Below, in pieces: positions 27,694-36,105 of a stretch of DNA of 38,321 nucleotides. The number at the start of each line of letters is the position of its first letter. Within the stretch, counting starts at the first letter, position 1. Position numbers and translations under genes: made by a program. The notes under the pieces are model-generated. The model did not search any database and was not told the DNA's origin. It saw only the letters and a list, made by a program, of their open reading frames with translations. Origin of the DNA: Bacteroidales bacterium (GTDB lineage: Bacteria > Bacteroidota > Bacteroidia > Bacteroidales > WCHB1-69); contig JAKSMF010000005.1 in assembly GCA_024400775.1 (NCBI GenBank), forward strand, positions 1-38,321, written 5' to 3'.

Positions 27694-28911
27694 TTATCCG
27701 ATATTTGTAAAATTCATATATTCAATCACATACGATACGATATCAGCGGCGACTTCTTTTTTATCTTTAAGCGTACCCGTGGAAATTCTTCCGTTTTTAT
27801 CGATAATGGTCACCAAGTTGGTAGAGCACTTAAAGCCGGCGCCTTCGTTTTTCAATGAATTAAGAACGATGATATCGGCATTTTTATTTTTCAGTTTGGT
27901 TTGTGCGTTTTCCAACTCATGCTCGGTTTCCAGAGCGAATCCGACAACGCACTGTTTTTCAGACTTTTGCTTACCTAACGTCGCCAAAATATCAGTCGTT
28001 TTTTTCAATGCGAGAGAAAGTTGAGCGTCAGTTTTTTTAATCTTTTCGGGAGCGACCTGCTGAGGAGTATAATCGGCCACTGCGGCGGCCATAACAGCGA
28101 TGTCACATTGAGGAAATACTTGCTGACAAGCTTCCAGCATTTGCGCCGCAGTTTGCACATCAACACGCTGTATATTAGGATTTTGAGTATTATAGTGGGT
28201 GGGTCCTGTAACCAAGGTGACCGCAGCGCCGCGGGAGGCAAGTTCTTCCGCCAATTGGAAGCCCATCAAGCCGGAAGAAAAATTCCCGATGAAACGGACG
28301 GGGTCAATCGGTTCATACGTAGGGCCGGCGGTCACTAAGGCGTGCATCCCATTCAGTTCAGAAGTAGCTGACAAAGAAGAAATTACAGTTGAACAAATCT
28401 GTTCGGGTTCCTGCATTCTGCCATCGCCGGTCGTACCACAAGCGAGATAGCCGGAGTCTGATGCCAAAATATGGCAACCACGTTGTGCCAATGTTTGCAG
28501 GTTGGCCTGGACGGCCGGGTGGTGCAGCATGTTTTTGTTCATCGCCGGAGCGATGAAAACAGGTTTTTGCAAAGCCAAGAAAAGAGTGGAGAGTGCATCG
28601 TCAGCGATTCCATTGGCGAACTTACCGATGAGATTCGCCGTGGCAGGGGCCACTATCATGGCATCGGCCCAATCAGCAAGCGCAATGTGCTCAACTTCAA
28701 CGTTTTCCAAAATCGCGAATGGGTTAACATAAACCGGATTTTTGGAGAGCGTTTGCAAGGAAAGCTCCGTTACAAACTCCAAGGCGTGCGGCGTCGCGAC
28801 CACCTTTACCTCTGCTCCATTTTTTTGCAATAAACGAATGAGAGACAGCGATTTATAAGCCGCTATCCCTCCCGATATACCAAGTAAAATGTGCAATGAC
28901 GGATTAGGCAT
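27694..28911 (-). CDS. coaBC: Phosphopantothenoylcysteine decarboxylase / phosphopantothenate-cysteine ligase
   Basis: This bifunctional enzyme makes two steps of coenzyme A synthesis: ligation of cysteine to phosphopantothenate, then FMN-dependent decarboxylation. The 405-residue protein has the CoaC half first (GISGGIAAYK, catalytic His75 in EHIALADWAD, APAMN with Asn125, and Cys158 in GYLACGT). The CoaB half follows (VTAGPTYEPIDPVRFIGNFSSG, then the catalytic Lys region PEKIKKTD). His75, Asn125 and Cys158 fall at the same numbers as in the E. coli enzyme. Its start overlaps the rpoZ stop by 8 bases. Confidence 0.97.
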   Translation of the reverse strand: MPNPSLHILLGISGGIAAYKSLSLIRLLQKNGAEVKVVATPHALEFVTELSLQTLSKNPVYVNPFAILENVEVEHIALADWADAMIVAPATANLIGKFANGIADDALSTLFLALQKPVFIAPAMNKNMLHHPAVQANLQTLAQRGCHILASDSGYLACGTTGDGRMQEPEQICSTVISSLSATSELNGMHALVTAGPTYEPIDPVRFIGNFSSGLMGFQLAEELASRGAAVTLVTGPTHYNTQNPNIQRVDVQTAAQMLEACQQVFPQCDIAVMAAAVADYTPQQVAPEKIKKTDAQLSLALKKTTDILATLGKQKSEKQCVVGFALETEHELENAQTKLKNKNADIIVLNSLKNEGAGFKCSTNLVTIIDKNGRISTGTLKDKKEVAADIVSYVIEYMNFTNIG

Positions 28912-29245
28912 TTTCCTCTTCGGCTTCTTCGTGAAGCTTGTAGTAAATCTTATGATCTTCGAATTCTTTGACAGCCATCAAAGTCGGTTTGGGAAGACGT
29001 TCGTATGTCTTCGCCAATTCAATTTGGTCGCGGTTTTCGTAAACTTCGTCCAAAGAATCCTGTGCCGGAGCGAATTCCTGCATTTCTTTCTGCATTTCGT
29101 CCTTGATTTCCAAAGAAATCTGGTCGGCGCGTTTAGACATAATGACTACAGATTCGTAGATGTTGTCGGTTTCTTTGTCAAACTCGCGAATATTGCGGGT
29201 GATAGCCATTGTTTCGGCATTGCTTTTTTTGAAATCAGTCTTCAT
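28904..29245 (-). CDS. rpoZ: RNA polymerase omega subunit (Rpb6-like, Bacteroidota form)
   Basis: The protein has 113 residues from the ATG at 29245; a longer Lys-rich frame from 29305 would run deep into bamD and is rejected. It matches the Bacteroidota omega/Rpb6 form: MKTDFKKSNAETMAITRNI, NIYESVVIMSKRADQIS, and EKLPKPT-like YERLPKPTLMAVKEF. Omega helps assemble the beta' subunit and supports ppGpp binding. It overlaps the end of bamD by 11 bases and the coaBC start by 8. Confidence 0.92.
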   Translation of the reverse strand: MKTDFKKSNAETMAITRNIREFDKETDNIYESVVIMSKRADQISLEIKDEMQKEMQEFAPAQDSLDEVYENRDQIELAKTYERLPKPTLMAVKEFEDHKIYYKLHEEAEEENA

Positions 29246-30215
29246 GCTTTTTATCTTTCTTTTTTGATTTTTTGAATTCTTTTTTGTCGATTTTGTTTTG
29301 TGCATCTACGGCCAACTTTTCGGCTTCCTCAAGCAAGTCAGAACCCGGGCAGTAGATTTTCATGCTTTGGTATGCATCAACGCAAGCGGTAAATCTCTCT
29401 ATCTTCTTGCTATCCACGCTTTTATGTGCATACTCATAATTGTTTTTCACTAAAATGGCGTATGCGTCATCGAGATATTGCGAAGAGCTATGTACTTTGA
29501 AAAAATTACGAGCCATGATTTGCGCTGACTTGTAATTCTCTGTGTTATAGTACAGTTTCAAAATCTCATACGATTTTTTAGCCAACTTGTCACGCATTTG
29601 ATCCAGCAAGGCATTACACTCCTCCATATACTTGCTTTGAGGGTACTGGCGGGTGAAAACCTCAATTTCCTCAATCACGTAATAAGTTTCCGTTTGGTCC
29701 AAACTATATTCGGGAGAGGTGTTCGATAAAGCTTTAATTGCCTTATAGTAAGCTTCTTCCGCACGGGGATTGGAAGTATATTTGTTAGCATATTCCTTGA
29801 AGTGGAAGGCTGCCATTTCATAATCACGATTCATGTAGTAACAGTCCGCAAAAAGGTAGAGGATCGTATCTGCTCGCGGCGTTCCCAAAGATAGGGGATA
29901 TAATTCTTCAAAAATGCGTGCAGCACTGATAAACATTTGATTTTCATAGTAGTTGCAAGCTTTTTGATAATTTTCCTCGTAATTTTCAAAGCTGACTTTT
30001 TTGCCGTTACTCTGCTTCTTTTTGGGCTTTTTCTTAGTAGGGTTGGGGGAAACGGAGTTACTTTCCACATAATGAAAAACATTCGCATCGGTCGAAGAAG
30101 CCTCGGACACAGAAAGGAAATTTTCGCTTTCCGCGACCGCTGTTGTACCGACCGACAAGCAAAATAACACGCTGAAAATCAGCGCAATATTAGAATATCG
30201 CTTATAATTTTCCAT
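29235..30215 (-). CDS. bamD: BamD/YfiO-like TPR protein (outer-membrane assembly)
   Basis: The 326-residue protein has a TPR-rich C-terminal two-thirds (repeats such as YENQMFISAARIFEELYP, YEMAAFHFKEYANKYTSNPRAEEAYY and SAQIMARNFFKVHSSSQYLDDAY). That is the BamD pattern. BamD works with BamA to fold outer-membrane proteins. Two features are odd. There is no acceptable lipobox: the only early Cys (19) is preceded by V-L-F, while TTAVA-ES looks like an ordinary signal-peptidase site. A 20-residue Lys-rich linker (KKKPKKKQ...GKK) lies before the TPR domain. The C-terminus is also very basic. Position between comEC and rpoZ is typical for bamD in this phylum. Confidence 0.85.
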   Translation of the reverse strand: MENYKRYSNIALIFSVLFCLSVGTTAVAESENFLSVSEASSTDANVFHYVESNSVSPNPTKKKPKKKQSNGKKVSFENYEENYQKACNYYENQMFISAARIFEELYPLSLGTPRADTILYLFADCYYMNRDYEMAAFHFKEYANKYTSNPRAEEAYYKAIKALSNTSPEYSLDQTETYYVIEEIEVFTRQYPQSKYMEECNALLDQMRDKLAKKSYEILKLYYNTENYKSAQIMARNFFKVHSSSQYLDDAYAILVKNNYEYAHKSVDSKKIERFTACVDAYQSMKIYCPGSDLLEEAEKLAVDAQNKIDKKEFKKSKKKDKKHED

Positions 30216-30236
30216 CTTGCAAATATAAACATTTTT

Positions 30237-32330
30237 TCAAAATTTGGGGGCAAGCGAAAAATAACCATCTCGGCGAGTGGAATGACAAGGGATTTGGTAG
30301 GCGGAACAAGAGTCAATCCACCTTTTTTCCCAATAAACTGTATTGCTCCCGTCAATTACAATTTGTTGAATGTCAAAAGTTTGTAATAGTTTTTTCATTG
30401 GGATGCGTGGATTTTGCCGAAGAATTACCAAATCCACTTTTTGGGGAGGGGAGAGGGGATTCAGGTATTCACGGCCGGAAAGTGTAAAGATGGTTAGCTG
30501 ATTCCAGCGAATAAATGGCCCGATTTTTTCCGCTTTCCCTCTGGCAAAGCACAATGTATCCATTTTAACTATTTGTTTATCAATACGTTTCATACGGATG
30601 TGGTTTTTAATATTGTAATCATAGGCATTAGACGACACGAACGCTGACGAATCCAAAAATATCACTCCCCGACCACCGTCATTCATTCCCATTGCGGACA
30701 TTTTGTCGATTGAATAAATCGTGAAGGTATTCGCGGAAAACGAAGCAATCTTTTGAAGGCAAAGAGAAACGCCCAAGAGAAGTAAAGAACAAAGAGACAG
30801 GTATTTATAAATGGATTTTCGGTAAACTAAAAAAGCGAAAATTGCGCATACTATGCCATAAATGAGCAACATCTGACTCCAATGAACGGCGATATTTTCG
30901 GTGACTGCGCCGGGCAGGGAATCAATGCCGCCGACTATGCCATTCATCAGTTTTATTTCTGCGGTTAAAATCTTCCCAAACAATAAGGAAACCGTTGGTA
31001 ACCAAGAAATTGCGAGAAGTAAAACGCCCGTCATAACTATCAAGAAGGAGAGTGCGATGACCGAGAGATTCGCCAGAAGGAAATAATTGGGAAATTGGCC
31101 AAAGTAATAGACGGACAGTGGGAAAGTAGAGAGTTGTGCGGCGACAGAAACGCACGCCAGTTCCCAAAAGTAATTTCCGAGTTTTGTTTTTGGATGAAGG
31201 ATGGCTGATATTTTAGGCTGAAAGATAACGATGCCGAAGACGGCCAAATAGCTCATTTGGAAACCGATTTCAAAAATCAATAATGGATTGATAACCAGTA
31301 GAATAAACATTGATGCAAACAAGCTGTGAAAGACATTGACGGGGCGACGGATGAGCTGTCCGAAAGTAACGAAAGAGAACATAGTCGCCGCCCGCTTTAC
31401 CGAAGGGGCGAGTCCGGTAATATTGGCATAAAACCAAATAGCGAGCAGCAAAATAACGGCTTTAGGATAGCGGAGTTGAGGAGAAAAGTCCAGCGGTTTC
31501 AACAAGAAATTGAGAATCATGAAGATGATACCGACATGCATGCCGGAGACGCACAAAATATGACTAACGCCGGCAGAAGAGTACTGGCTTTTGAGTTCGG
31601 GATCCATAGTTTCGTCGTTACCTAATAAAATGGCAGTAATAATCGAATATTCAGCACTTTGCAAACCGTTTTCAGCAAACAGTTCTGAAAAATAGGATTG
31701 AAGGGAAGAGGCTGCGTAACGTATTGGATTTATCGGATGGTGTTGCAGAAAAATCCAGTTGGAAGCAGGTGAGTAAGCGGTAAAATAGACTGATTTTCTT
31801 CTCATATATTTCTGATAATCAAATGCGTATGGATTTGCAGGCGGGGAAATAGGCTGAAAATCAGCGCAGATGAAAAGTTCATCACCTTCAACGAGAGCCA
31901 AGCTGCGTTGGTCTTTTTGCAAATAAAGCAGCGCGTGAAAATTGATGGGGTGACCAGAATTATCGGACACGATATTCACAAGAATTCGGACCGATTTTTC
32001 CTTTTTTAGGGGTTTGTCGAGGATTCGGACTGTAAAAAAGCGCGCATTTTCAAGCATATTTCTAACGGCAGGGAGTTGCGGTGGGAAATAAATATTATGA
32101 GTAATGAAGAGGGAGGAAAAGAAGCAAGAAAGGCCGAGCAGGAGGGGCACACAAAAACGCCAATGGAATGGGAGTATGAAAAAGAAAATAACGGAAATGG
32201 CTAAGAGTGCTGTGGCCGTAAGCAATAGCGGCCAAAAACCGAGCAATGTAACGGGAGAAAAATAGGCAACAAATATACCCAAAAGGAATGGGAGTAGCAA
32301 GCGTAAGATGGGGTAGTGATGTAGTTTCAT
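30237..32330 (-). CDS. comEC: ComEC/Rec2 family DNA-uptake channel protein
   Basis: The protein has 697 residues from the ATG at 32330. The TAAATTTG promoter box at 32349-32356 lies between this ATG and the upstream one at 32369, so the longer frame cannot be made from this promoter. Hydrophobic segments are at the N-terminus (LRLLLPFLLGIFVAYF). An OB-like soluble part (DUF4131) follows, then the Competence domain with HILCVSGMHVGIIF, GLAPSVKRAATMF and many helices. The C-terminal region after about residue 530 lacks the HxHxDH motif of the metallo-beta-lactamase domain. ComEC moves single-stranded DNA into the cytoplasm; no other competence gene is here. Confidence 0.88.
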   Translation of the reverse strand: MKLHHYPILRLLLPFLLGIFVAYFSPVTLLGFWPLLLTATALLAISVIFFFILPFHWRFCVPLLLGLSCFFSSLFITHNIYFPPQLPAVRNMLENARFFTVRILDKPLKKEKSVRILVNIVSDNSGHPINFHALLYLQKDQRSLALVEGDELFICADFQPISPPANPYAFDYQKYMRRKSVYFTAYSPASNWIFLQHHPINPIRYAASSLQSYFSELFAENGLQSAEYSIITAILLGNDETMDPELKSQYSSAGVSHILCVSGMHVGIIFMILNFLLKPLDFSPQLRYPKAVILLLAIWFYANITGLAPSVKRAATMFSFVTFGQLIRRPVNVFHSLFASMFILLVINPLLIFEIGFQMSYLAVFGIVIFQPKISAILHPKTKLGNYFWELACVSVAAQLSTFPLSVYYFGQFPNYFLLANLSVIALSFLIVMTGVLLLAISWLPTVSLLFGKILTAEIKLMNGIVGGIDSLPGAVTENIAVHWSQMLLIYGIVCAIFAFLVYRKSIYKYLSLCSLLLLGVSLCLQKIASFSANTFTIYSIDKMSAMGMNDGGRGVIFLDSSAFVSSNAYDYNIKNHIRMKRIDKQIVKMDTLCFARGKAEKIGPFIRWNQLTIFTLSGREYLNPLSPPQKVDLVILRQNPRIPMKKLLQTFDIQQIVIDGSNTVYWEKRWIDSCSAYQIPCHSTRRDGYFSLAPKF

Positions 32331-32348
32331 GAGCAAAAGATTTTTCCA

Positions 32349-32380
32349 CAAATTTACAACTATGATCATAAATAAATCAA
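32349..32380 (-). promoter_or_regulatory. Promoter of comEC-recN operon
   Basis: On the minus strand a -33 TTG (32378-32380) and a perfect -7 TAAATTTG (32349-32356) are separated by 21 bases. It lies 18 bases before the ATG at 32330 and fixes that start. Confidence 0.65.
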
Positions 32381-32489
32381 GAATACGCTCTAAAAAAATT
32401 CAGCCAATTGTCGTAAGAATTATGTGTTTTTTATATCAAAAAGTGCAAGATTTTGCGTATAAAGCAAAAAATGGCACAAAAGACACCGT

Positions 32490-32503
32490 TTTTCACGTGA
32501 AAA
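32490..32503. other. parS-like palindrome (site A)
   Basis: The 14-bp perfect palindrome TTTTCACGTGAAAA lies in the intergenic region between comEC and the LytTR gene. It matches 13 of 16 bases of the parS consensus TGTTTCACGTGAAACA. Confidence 0.6.
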
Positions 32504-32556
32504 GTACCAAAAAAACAAAAAGTTCCCTAATACTCAAAAACAAAAGTATTTTTAGT

Positions 32557-32564
32557 TATTTTTG
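32557..32564 (+). promoter_or_regulatory. -7 promoter box (TATTTTTG) of the LytTR gene
   Basis: A perfect TAnnTTTG box ends 28 bases before the ATG at 32593. No -33 element is clear. Confidence 0.55.
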
Positions 32565-32592
32565 TCCTAATTATTAATCAAAATTTAATCCT

Positions 32593-33393
32593 ATGAAAAA
32601 GTTAACTTACGACCTTTTCTTGGGGGACGAGCGTCTCCAGGATGTTTTCATGCAGCGTATATGCTATTTTGACAGCATGGAAATAGACAAAAGCTTTAAA
32701 AATCAGATAGAAATGATCGAGGAACTCAATCGGACAAAGCCCGATTTGTTGTTCATAAACATTGACCAAGACGACGTGAAAGCGGTCGAAGTCCTAAAAC
32801 TCATCCAACGACCAGCGTTCATCATTGCCATCACAAACAACAAACTACGCGTGCCGGAACTATTAGACAACGGCTATTTCGACTTCCTCACCCCAAAACT
32901 CAACTTGGACGTTTTCTGCAAAAAAATGAGTAAAATACTGAATATCAGGGGTTCTTTAGCTGAAAAAAACCTCTTCACACTCAATGAGCCGGAACCAGAA
33001 TATGCAGCACCAAAGAAAAAAAGCACGCAATCCAATAGCATTTTCCTTAAATACGGGAAAACACGATGCCGGCTGACACTTGAGGACATCGCAATTGCGC
33101 AAAAAAACAACAAAGGTGTGAAAATTGAAACCACTCGCGGAAAAGTCGCCTACCACGACTCTACCTTGAAGAAATTAGAAAGCTCACTCCCCAAGGATTT
33201 GTTCATCCGGATAAACAAATCGGTTATCGTCAATTTCACAAAAATTGAAAAATTCGAGCAAAACACCGTCTTTGTCTGCCGACAAGCATTTGAAGTCTCA
33301 CGAATTTTCGCGCCAGCACTTCGCGAACAGATCCGGAAAAATATGGTGGAATTCAGCAGCGCTAAATTCAAAAAAAACAAAAAAGGGTACTGA
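32593..33393 (+). CDS. LytTR-domain regulator with degenerate receiver domain
   Basis: The 266-residue protein has an N-terminal receiver-like domain (about 1-120) and a C-terminal LytTR DNA-binding domain (about 145-250; IFLKYGKTRCRLTLEDI, the DSTLKKLESSLPKDLFIRINKSVIVN core). LytTR proteins bind DNA through a beta-sheet and control surface or virulence functions. In the receiver the usual phospho-acceptor Asp is replaced: PDLLFINID has Asn where active receivers have Asp. The N-terminal acidic pair is not evident either, although the K of FLTPK is there. It probably cannot be phosphorylated normally. No histidine kinase gene is adjacent. It stands alone, convergent with mnmG. Confidence 0.85.
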   Translation: MKKLTYDLFLGDERLQDVFMQRICYFDSMEIDKSFKNQIEMIEELNRTKPDLLFINIDQDDVKAVEVLKLIQRPAFIIAITNNKLRVPELLDNGYFDFLTPKLNLDVFCKKMSKILNIRGSLAEKNLFTLNEPEPEYAAPKKKSTQSNSIFLKYGKTRCRLTLEDIAIAQKNNKGVKIETTRGKVAYHDSTLKKLESSLPKDLFIRINKSVIVNFTKIEKFEQNTVFVCRQAFEVSRIFAPALREQIRKNMVEFSSAKFKKNKKGY

Positions 33394-33510
33394 TTATATT
33401 AATCACAAATAAAATGGGAACTACAAAGGAATTGGAGGTAGCATAACCACTATAGTATCAACGAGTTAAAAATCTCAATGGAAATCAAGGTATAAAAGTG
33501 AAAAAAAGTA

Positions 33511-33542
33511 TTAGGGCTTCAAAAATCAATTTGAAGCCCTAA
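33511..33542. terminator. Bidirectional terminator between LytTR gene and mnmG
   Basis: A 13-bp perfect stem (TTAGGGCTTCAAA/TTTGAAGCCCTAA) with a 6-nt loop lies between two convergent genes. On the minus strand a run of seven T follows (ACTTTTTTT), so it mainly serves mnmG. On the plus strand the T-run is weaker. Confidence 0.85.
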
Positions 33543-33587
33543 AATCAAAGATTTTTGAAATCTAAACTGATAATCAAAAGGTTATAA

Positions 33588-35471
33588 CTAATTTCCAGGA
33601 TGATTTAGGAAAATTATCAACGCTGCAATGTCCGCCGGACTGACTCCGCTAATGCGAGACGCCTGACCGAGATTGAGAGGGGCAATTCGAGTCAATTTCT
33701 CACGAGCCTCTTTAGAGAGGAAAGAAAGATTTGCATAATCGGTGTCACTGGGTATTTTTACATTTTCCAAATTCTGCATACGCTGCGCTACCTCATTTTC
33801 CTTTTCGATATATGATGAATACTTTATTTCCGTTTCTGCATCGGTAATATGAATATTTTCGGCGGAAAAATCGGCAAAAGCATCTTGTAACTGTGGAATA
33901 TGAGATAATAAATCATGCAATCGGACTTCGGGACGTCGAAGCAGAATGTCGAACTTTACTTTTTGCGTGATAGCCGGCGACCCGACAGATTCCAAATAGC
34001 CATTGACATCTGCGGGAGCGACGCCAGTACTCTGCAAGTGGTTTACTATTTTAGACTGAATACAGTATTTATGCTGCATTTCCTGGAAACGCTCCGGTGG
34101 GATGAGCCCCAGATTATGCCCAATGGGGGTAAGGCGAAAATCCGCATTATCCTGCCGCAACAGAATACGGTATTCGGCGCGGGAAGTGAACATACGATAA
34201 GGATCCTGGACACCTTTGTTTATAAGGTCATCAATGAGGACACCGATGTAAGCTTGGCTACGCGAGAGAATCAACGGCTTTTCATTGCGAACAGCCAATG
34301 CCGCGTTGATGCCGGCCATCAATCCTTGGCAAGCGGCTTCTTCGTATCCAGTAGTGCCATTAACCTGGCCTGCGAAATAAAGATTGGGAATGACCTTTGA
34401 TTCGAGGGAATAGTTAAGTTGAGTAGGATCAAAATAGTCGTATTCGATGGCATAACCCGGTTTAAGAACGACGGCATCTTCCAAACCAGGAATATGGTGA
34501 AGGGCATCAATTTGAATTTGTTCTGGAAGAGAAGAGGAAAATCCGTTAAGATAATACTCATGGGTATTTCTGCCCTCAGGCTCAAGGAAAAGCTGATGGC
34601 GGTCTTTATCGGCGAATCGATCGAGTTTGTCTTCAATGGAAGGACAATAGCGAGGGCCTACGCCTTGAATTCGGCCCTGAAACATAGGAGAGTATTGGAA
34701 ACCTGAGCGGAGAATATCGTGAACGGTAGTATTGGTGTAAGTAATATAACAGGGGAGCTGATCTGCAAGGGGAGGAGTAGCGGAGAAAGAGAAGCGAGCG
34801 GGGTTGTCATCACCGGGCTGCGGGGTCATTTTGTCGAAATGGACGGAACGGCCGTCGATGCGGACAGGGGTACCTGTTTTGAGTTTAGCAGTATGAACGC
34901 CGAGAGCCAGGATTTGGTCGGAAAGGAGAGGGGAGGCCATTTCGCCGAGGCGGCCTCCGGAGAAGTTAACCTCTCCGATATGGATGCGACCGTTAAGGAA
35001 AGTGCCAGCGGTGATAATCACTTTACGCGCGCAAAGTTCCTTATCGGCCATCGTTTTAACGCCGACCACAGCGCCATTATCGAGGAGCAACGATGTGACG
35101 ACATCCTGACGGAGTTCAAGATTAGGCTGATTTTCAAGAATCTGTTTCCAAAAAAGGGAGAACTGCTGTTTATCGCATTGGGCGCGGGGGCTCCACATAG
35201 CGGGGCCTTTGGAGCCGTTGAGCATGCGGAACTGGATCATTGTATTGTCGGTGACGATACCAGTCATACCACCAAGCGCATCAATTTCGCGAACAATTTG
35301 ACCTTTGGCGATACCACCGATAGCGGGATTACAGGACATCTGCGCCACGAGATAGAGATTCATGGAGACCAGCAAAGTGCGCGCACCCATTTTGGCAGAA
35401 GCAACTGCCGCTTCACATCCCGCGTGGCCTGCCCCGACCACCAAAACATCGTAATTTTGTGCAGTTTTCAC
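33588..35471 (-). CDS. mnmG: tRNA uridine-34 carboxymethylaminomethyl modification enzyme MnmG
   Basis: MnmG (GidA) works with MnmE to modify the wobble uridine of tRNAs. The 627-residue protein has the FAD motif GAGHAGCEAA (13-22), NPAIGGIAKG with the conserved NPAIGG, TPPLADQLPCYITYTN, YCPSIEDK, GQVNGTTGYEEAACQGL and a C-terminal helical domain (LNLGQASRISGVSPADI). The start is GTG at 35471, because no in-frame ATG or TTG fits. That GTG lies inside the palindrome TTTTCACGTGAAAA. ybeY is 39 bases upstream and the terminator is just downstream. Confidence 0.97.
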   Translation of the reverse strand: MKTAQNYDVLVVGAGHAGCEAAVASAKMGARTLLVSMNLYLVAQMSCNPAIGGIAKGQIVREIDALGGMTGIVTDNTMIQFRMLNGSKGPAMWSPRAQCDKQQFSLFWKQILENQPNLELRQDVVTSLLLDNGAVVGVKTMADKELCARKVIITAGTFLNGRIHIGEVNFSGGRLGEMASPLLSDQILALGVHTAKLKTGTPVRIDGRSVHFDKMTPQPGDDNPARFSFSATPPLADQLPCYITYTNTTVHDILRSGFQYSPMFQGRIQGVGPRYCPSIEDKLDRFADKDRHQLFLEPEGRNTHEYYLNGFSSSLPEQIQIDALHHIPGLEDAVVLKPGYAIEYDYFDPTQLNYSLESKVIPNLYFAGQVNGTTGYEEAACQGLMAGINAALAVRNEKPLILSRSQAYIGVLIDDLINKGVQDPYRMFTSRAEYRILLRQDNADFRLTPIGHNLGLIPPERFQEMQHKYCIQSKIVNHLQSTGVAPADVNGYLESVGSPAITQKVKFDILLRRPEVRLHDLLSHIPQLQDAFADFSAENIHITDAETEIKYSSYIEKENEVAQRMQNLENVKIPSDTDYANLSFLSKEAREKLTRIAPLNLGQASRISGVSPADIAALIIFLNHPGN

Positions 35472-35478
35472 GTGAAAA
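35465..35478. other. parS-like palindrome (site B) at the mnmG start
   Basis: The perfect 14-bp palindrome TTTTCACGTGAAAA has the mnmG GTG start codon in its centre (35469-35471 on the plus strand reads CAC). It matches 12 of 16 bases of the parS consensus. Confidence 0.6.
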
Positions 35479-35510
35479 TTTATATATTTACTTGATTATC
35501 AATATTTTAA

Positions 35511-35927
35511 TTACATTTTCTTAAATAAATCCATCGCAAATTCCTCCTTCGAACGCATAACGGCAGCATCTTCTTCAGTTTTGTCTTTATAACCACAAAG
35601 ATGCAAAACCCCATGCGACAAAACTCGTAACAATTCATCATCAAAGGTCACATTAAAGATTTGAGCATTCTCCCGAACGCGCTCAATGCTAATGTAAATG
35701 TCACCATGAAGAACATTGCCTTCAACATAATCAAAAGTGATAATGTCGGTAAGAGTATCATGCTGAAGATACTTCTGGTTGATGGTGAGAAGATAGTCAT
35801 CATCGCAGAAGATATAATTGATATCGCCGATTTTGCAAGCTTCCGTAGCAGCTAGCGCTTTCAGCCAAGCCTTGTAGGAAAGCTTGTTCTGCAAGGAGAA
35901 ATTCGTCTCAGAATGAAATAAAATCAT
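35511..35927 (-). CDS. ybeY: Endoribonuclease YbeY (16S rRNA maturation)
   Basis: YbeY is a metal-dependent endoribonuclease needed for 16S rRNA 3'-end maturation and ribosome quality control. The protein has 138 residues from the ATG at 35927; TTG at 35933 is unlikely. The core motif is HGVLHLCGYKD (105-115). Canonical YbeY has a third zinc-binding His at the end of HGxxHLxGYDH; here that place is Asp115. From memory this KD form is common in Bacteroidales YbeY proteins. A -7 box TACTTTTG lies 20 bases upstream, so ybeY and mnmG probably share one transcript. Confidence 0.92.
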   Translation of the reverse strand: MILFHSETNFSLQNKLSYKAWLKALAATEACKIGDINYIFCDDDYLLTINQKYLQHDTLTDIITFDYVEGNVLHGDIYISIERVRENAQIFNVTFDDELLRVLSHGVLHLCGYKDKTEEDAAVMRSKEEFAMDLFKKM

Positions 35928-35946
35928 AGTCAAAAAAATTTGGCTG

Positions 35947-35954
35947 CAAAAGTA
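35947..35954 (-). promoter_or_regulatory. -7 promoter box (TACTTTTG) of ybeY-mnmG
   Basis: A perfect TAnnTTTG match on the minus strand lies 20 bases before the ybeY ATG. No -33 TTG is obvious. Confidence 0.6.
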
Positions 35955-36105
35955 CGGATAAAATGAGAATTAGGTTATAAAGATTGAAGGTAAAAGCACG
36001 AAACATGATAAGAAGGTAAAGAGGCAGACTCTTTAATGATGAATCGTATATGAAAAATCAGTCGAAAAAAAATAATTCATTTATTTACAGTTCAAACAAA
36101 AGTAG

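Noticed and set aside
29246..29305. N-terminal Lys-rich extension of RpoZ
   Set aside because: It overlaps the bamD C-terminus and precedes the conserved MKTDFKKSNA start of the family.
32341..32350. TTTTCCACA as a DnaA box supporting an origin here
   Set aside because: It is a single one-mismatch site, overlaps the comEC promoter, and similar sites occur by chance elsewhere (near 6350). It gives no support for an origin.
32331..32369. Upstream ATG extending ComEC by 13 residues
   Set aside because: The TAAATTTG promoter box lies downstream of that ATG, so the longer product could not be made from it.
32329..32577. 82-residue open frame upstream of the LytTR gene
   Set aside because: It covers the comEC promoter and a parS-like site and is low-complexity Lys/Ser-rich; no ribosome or family evidence.
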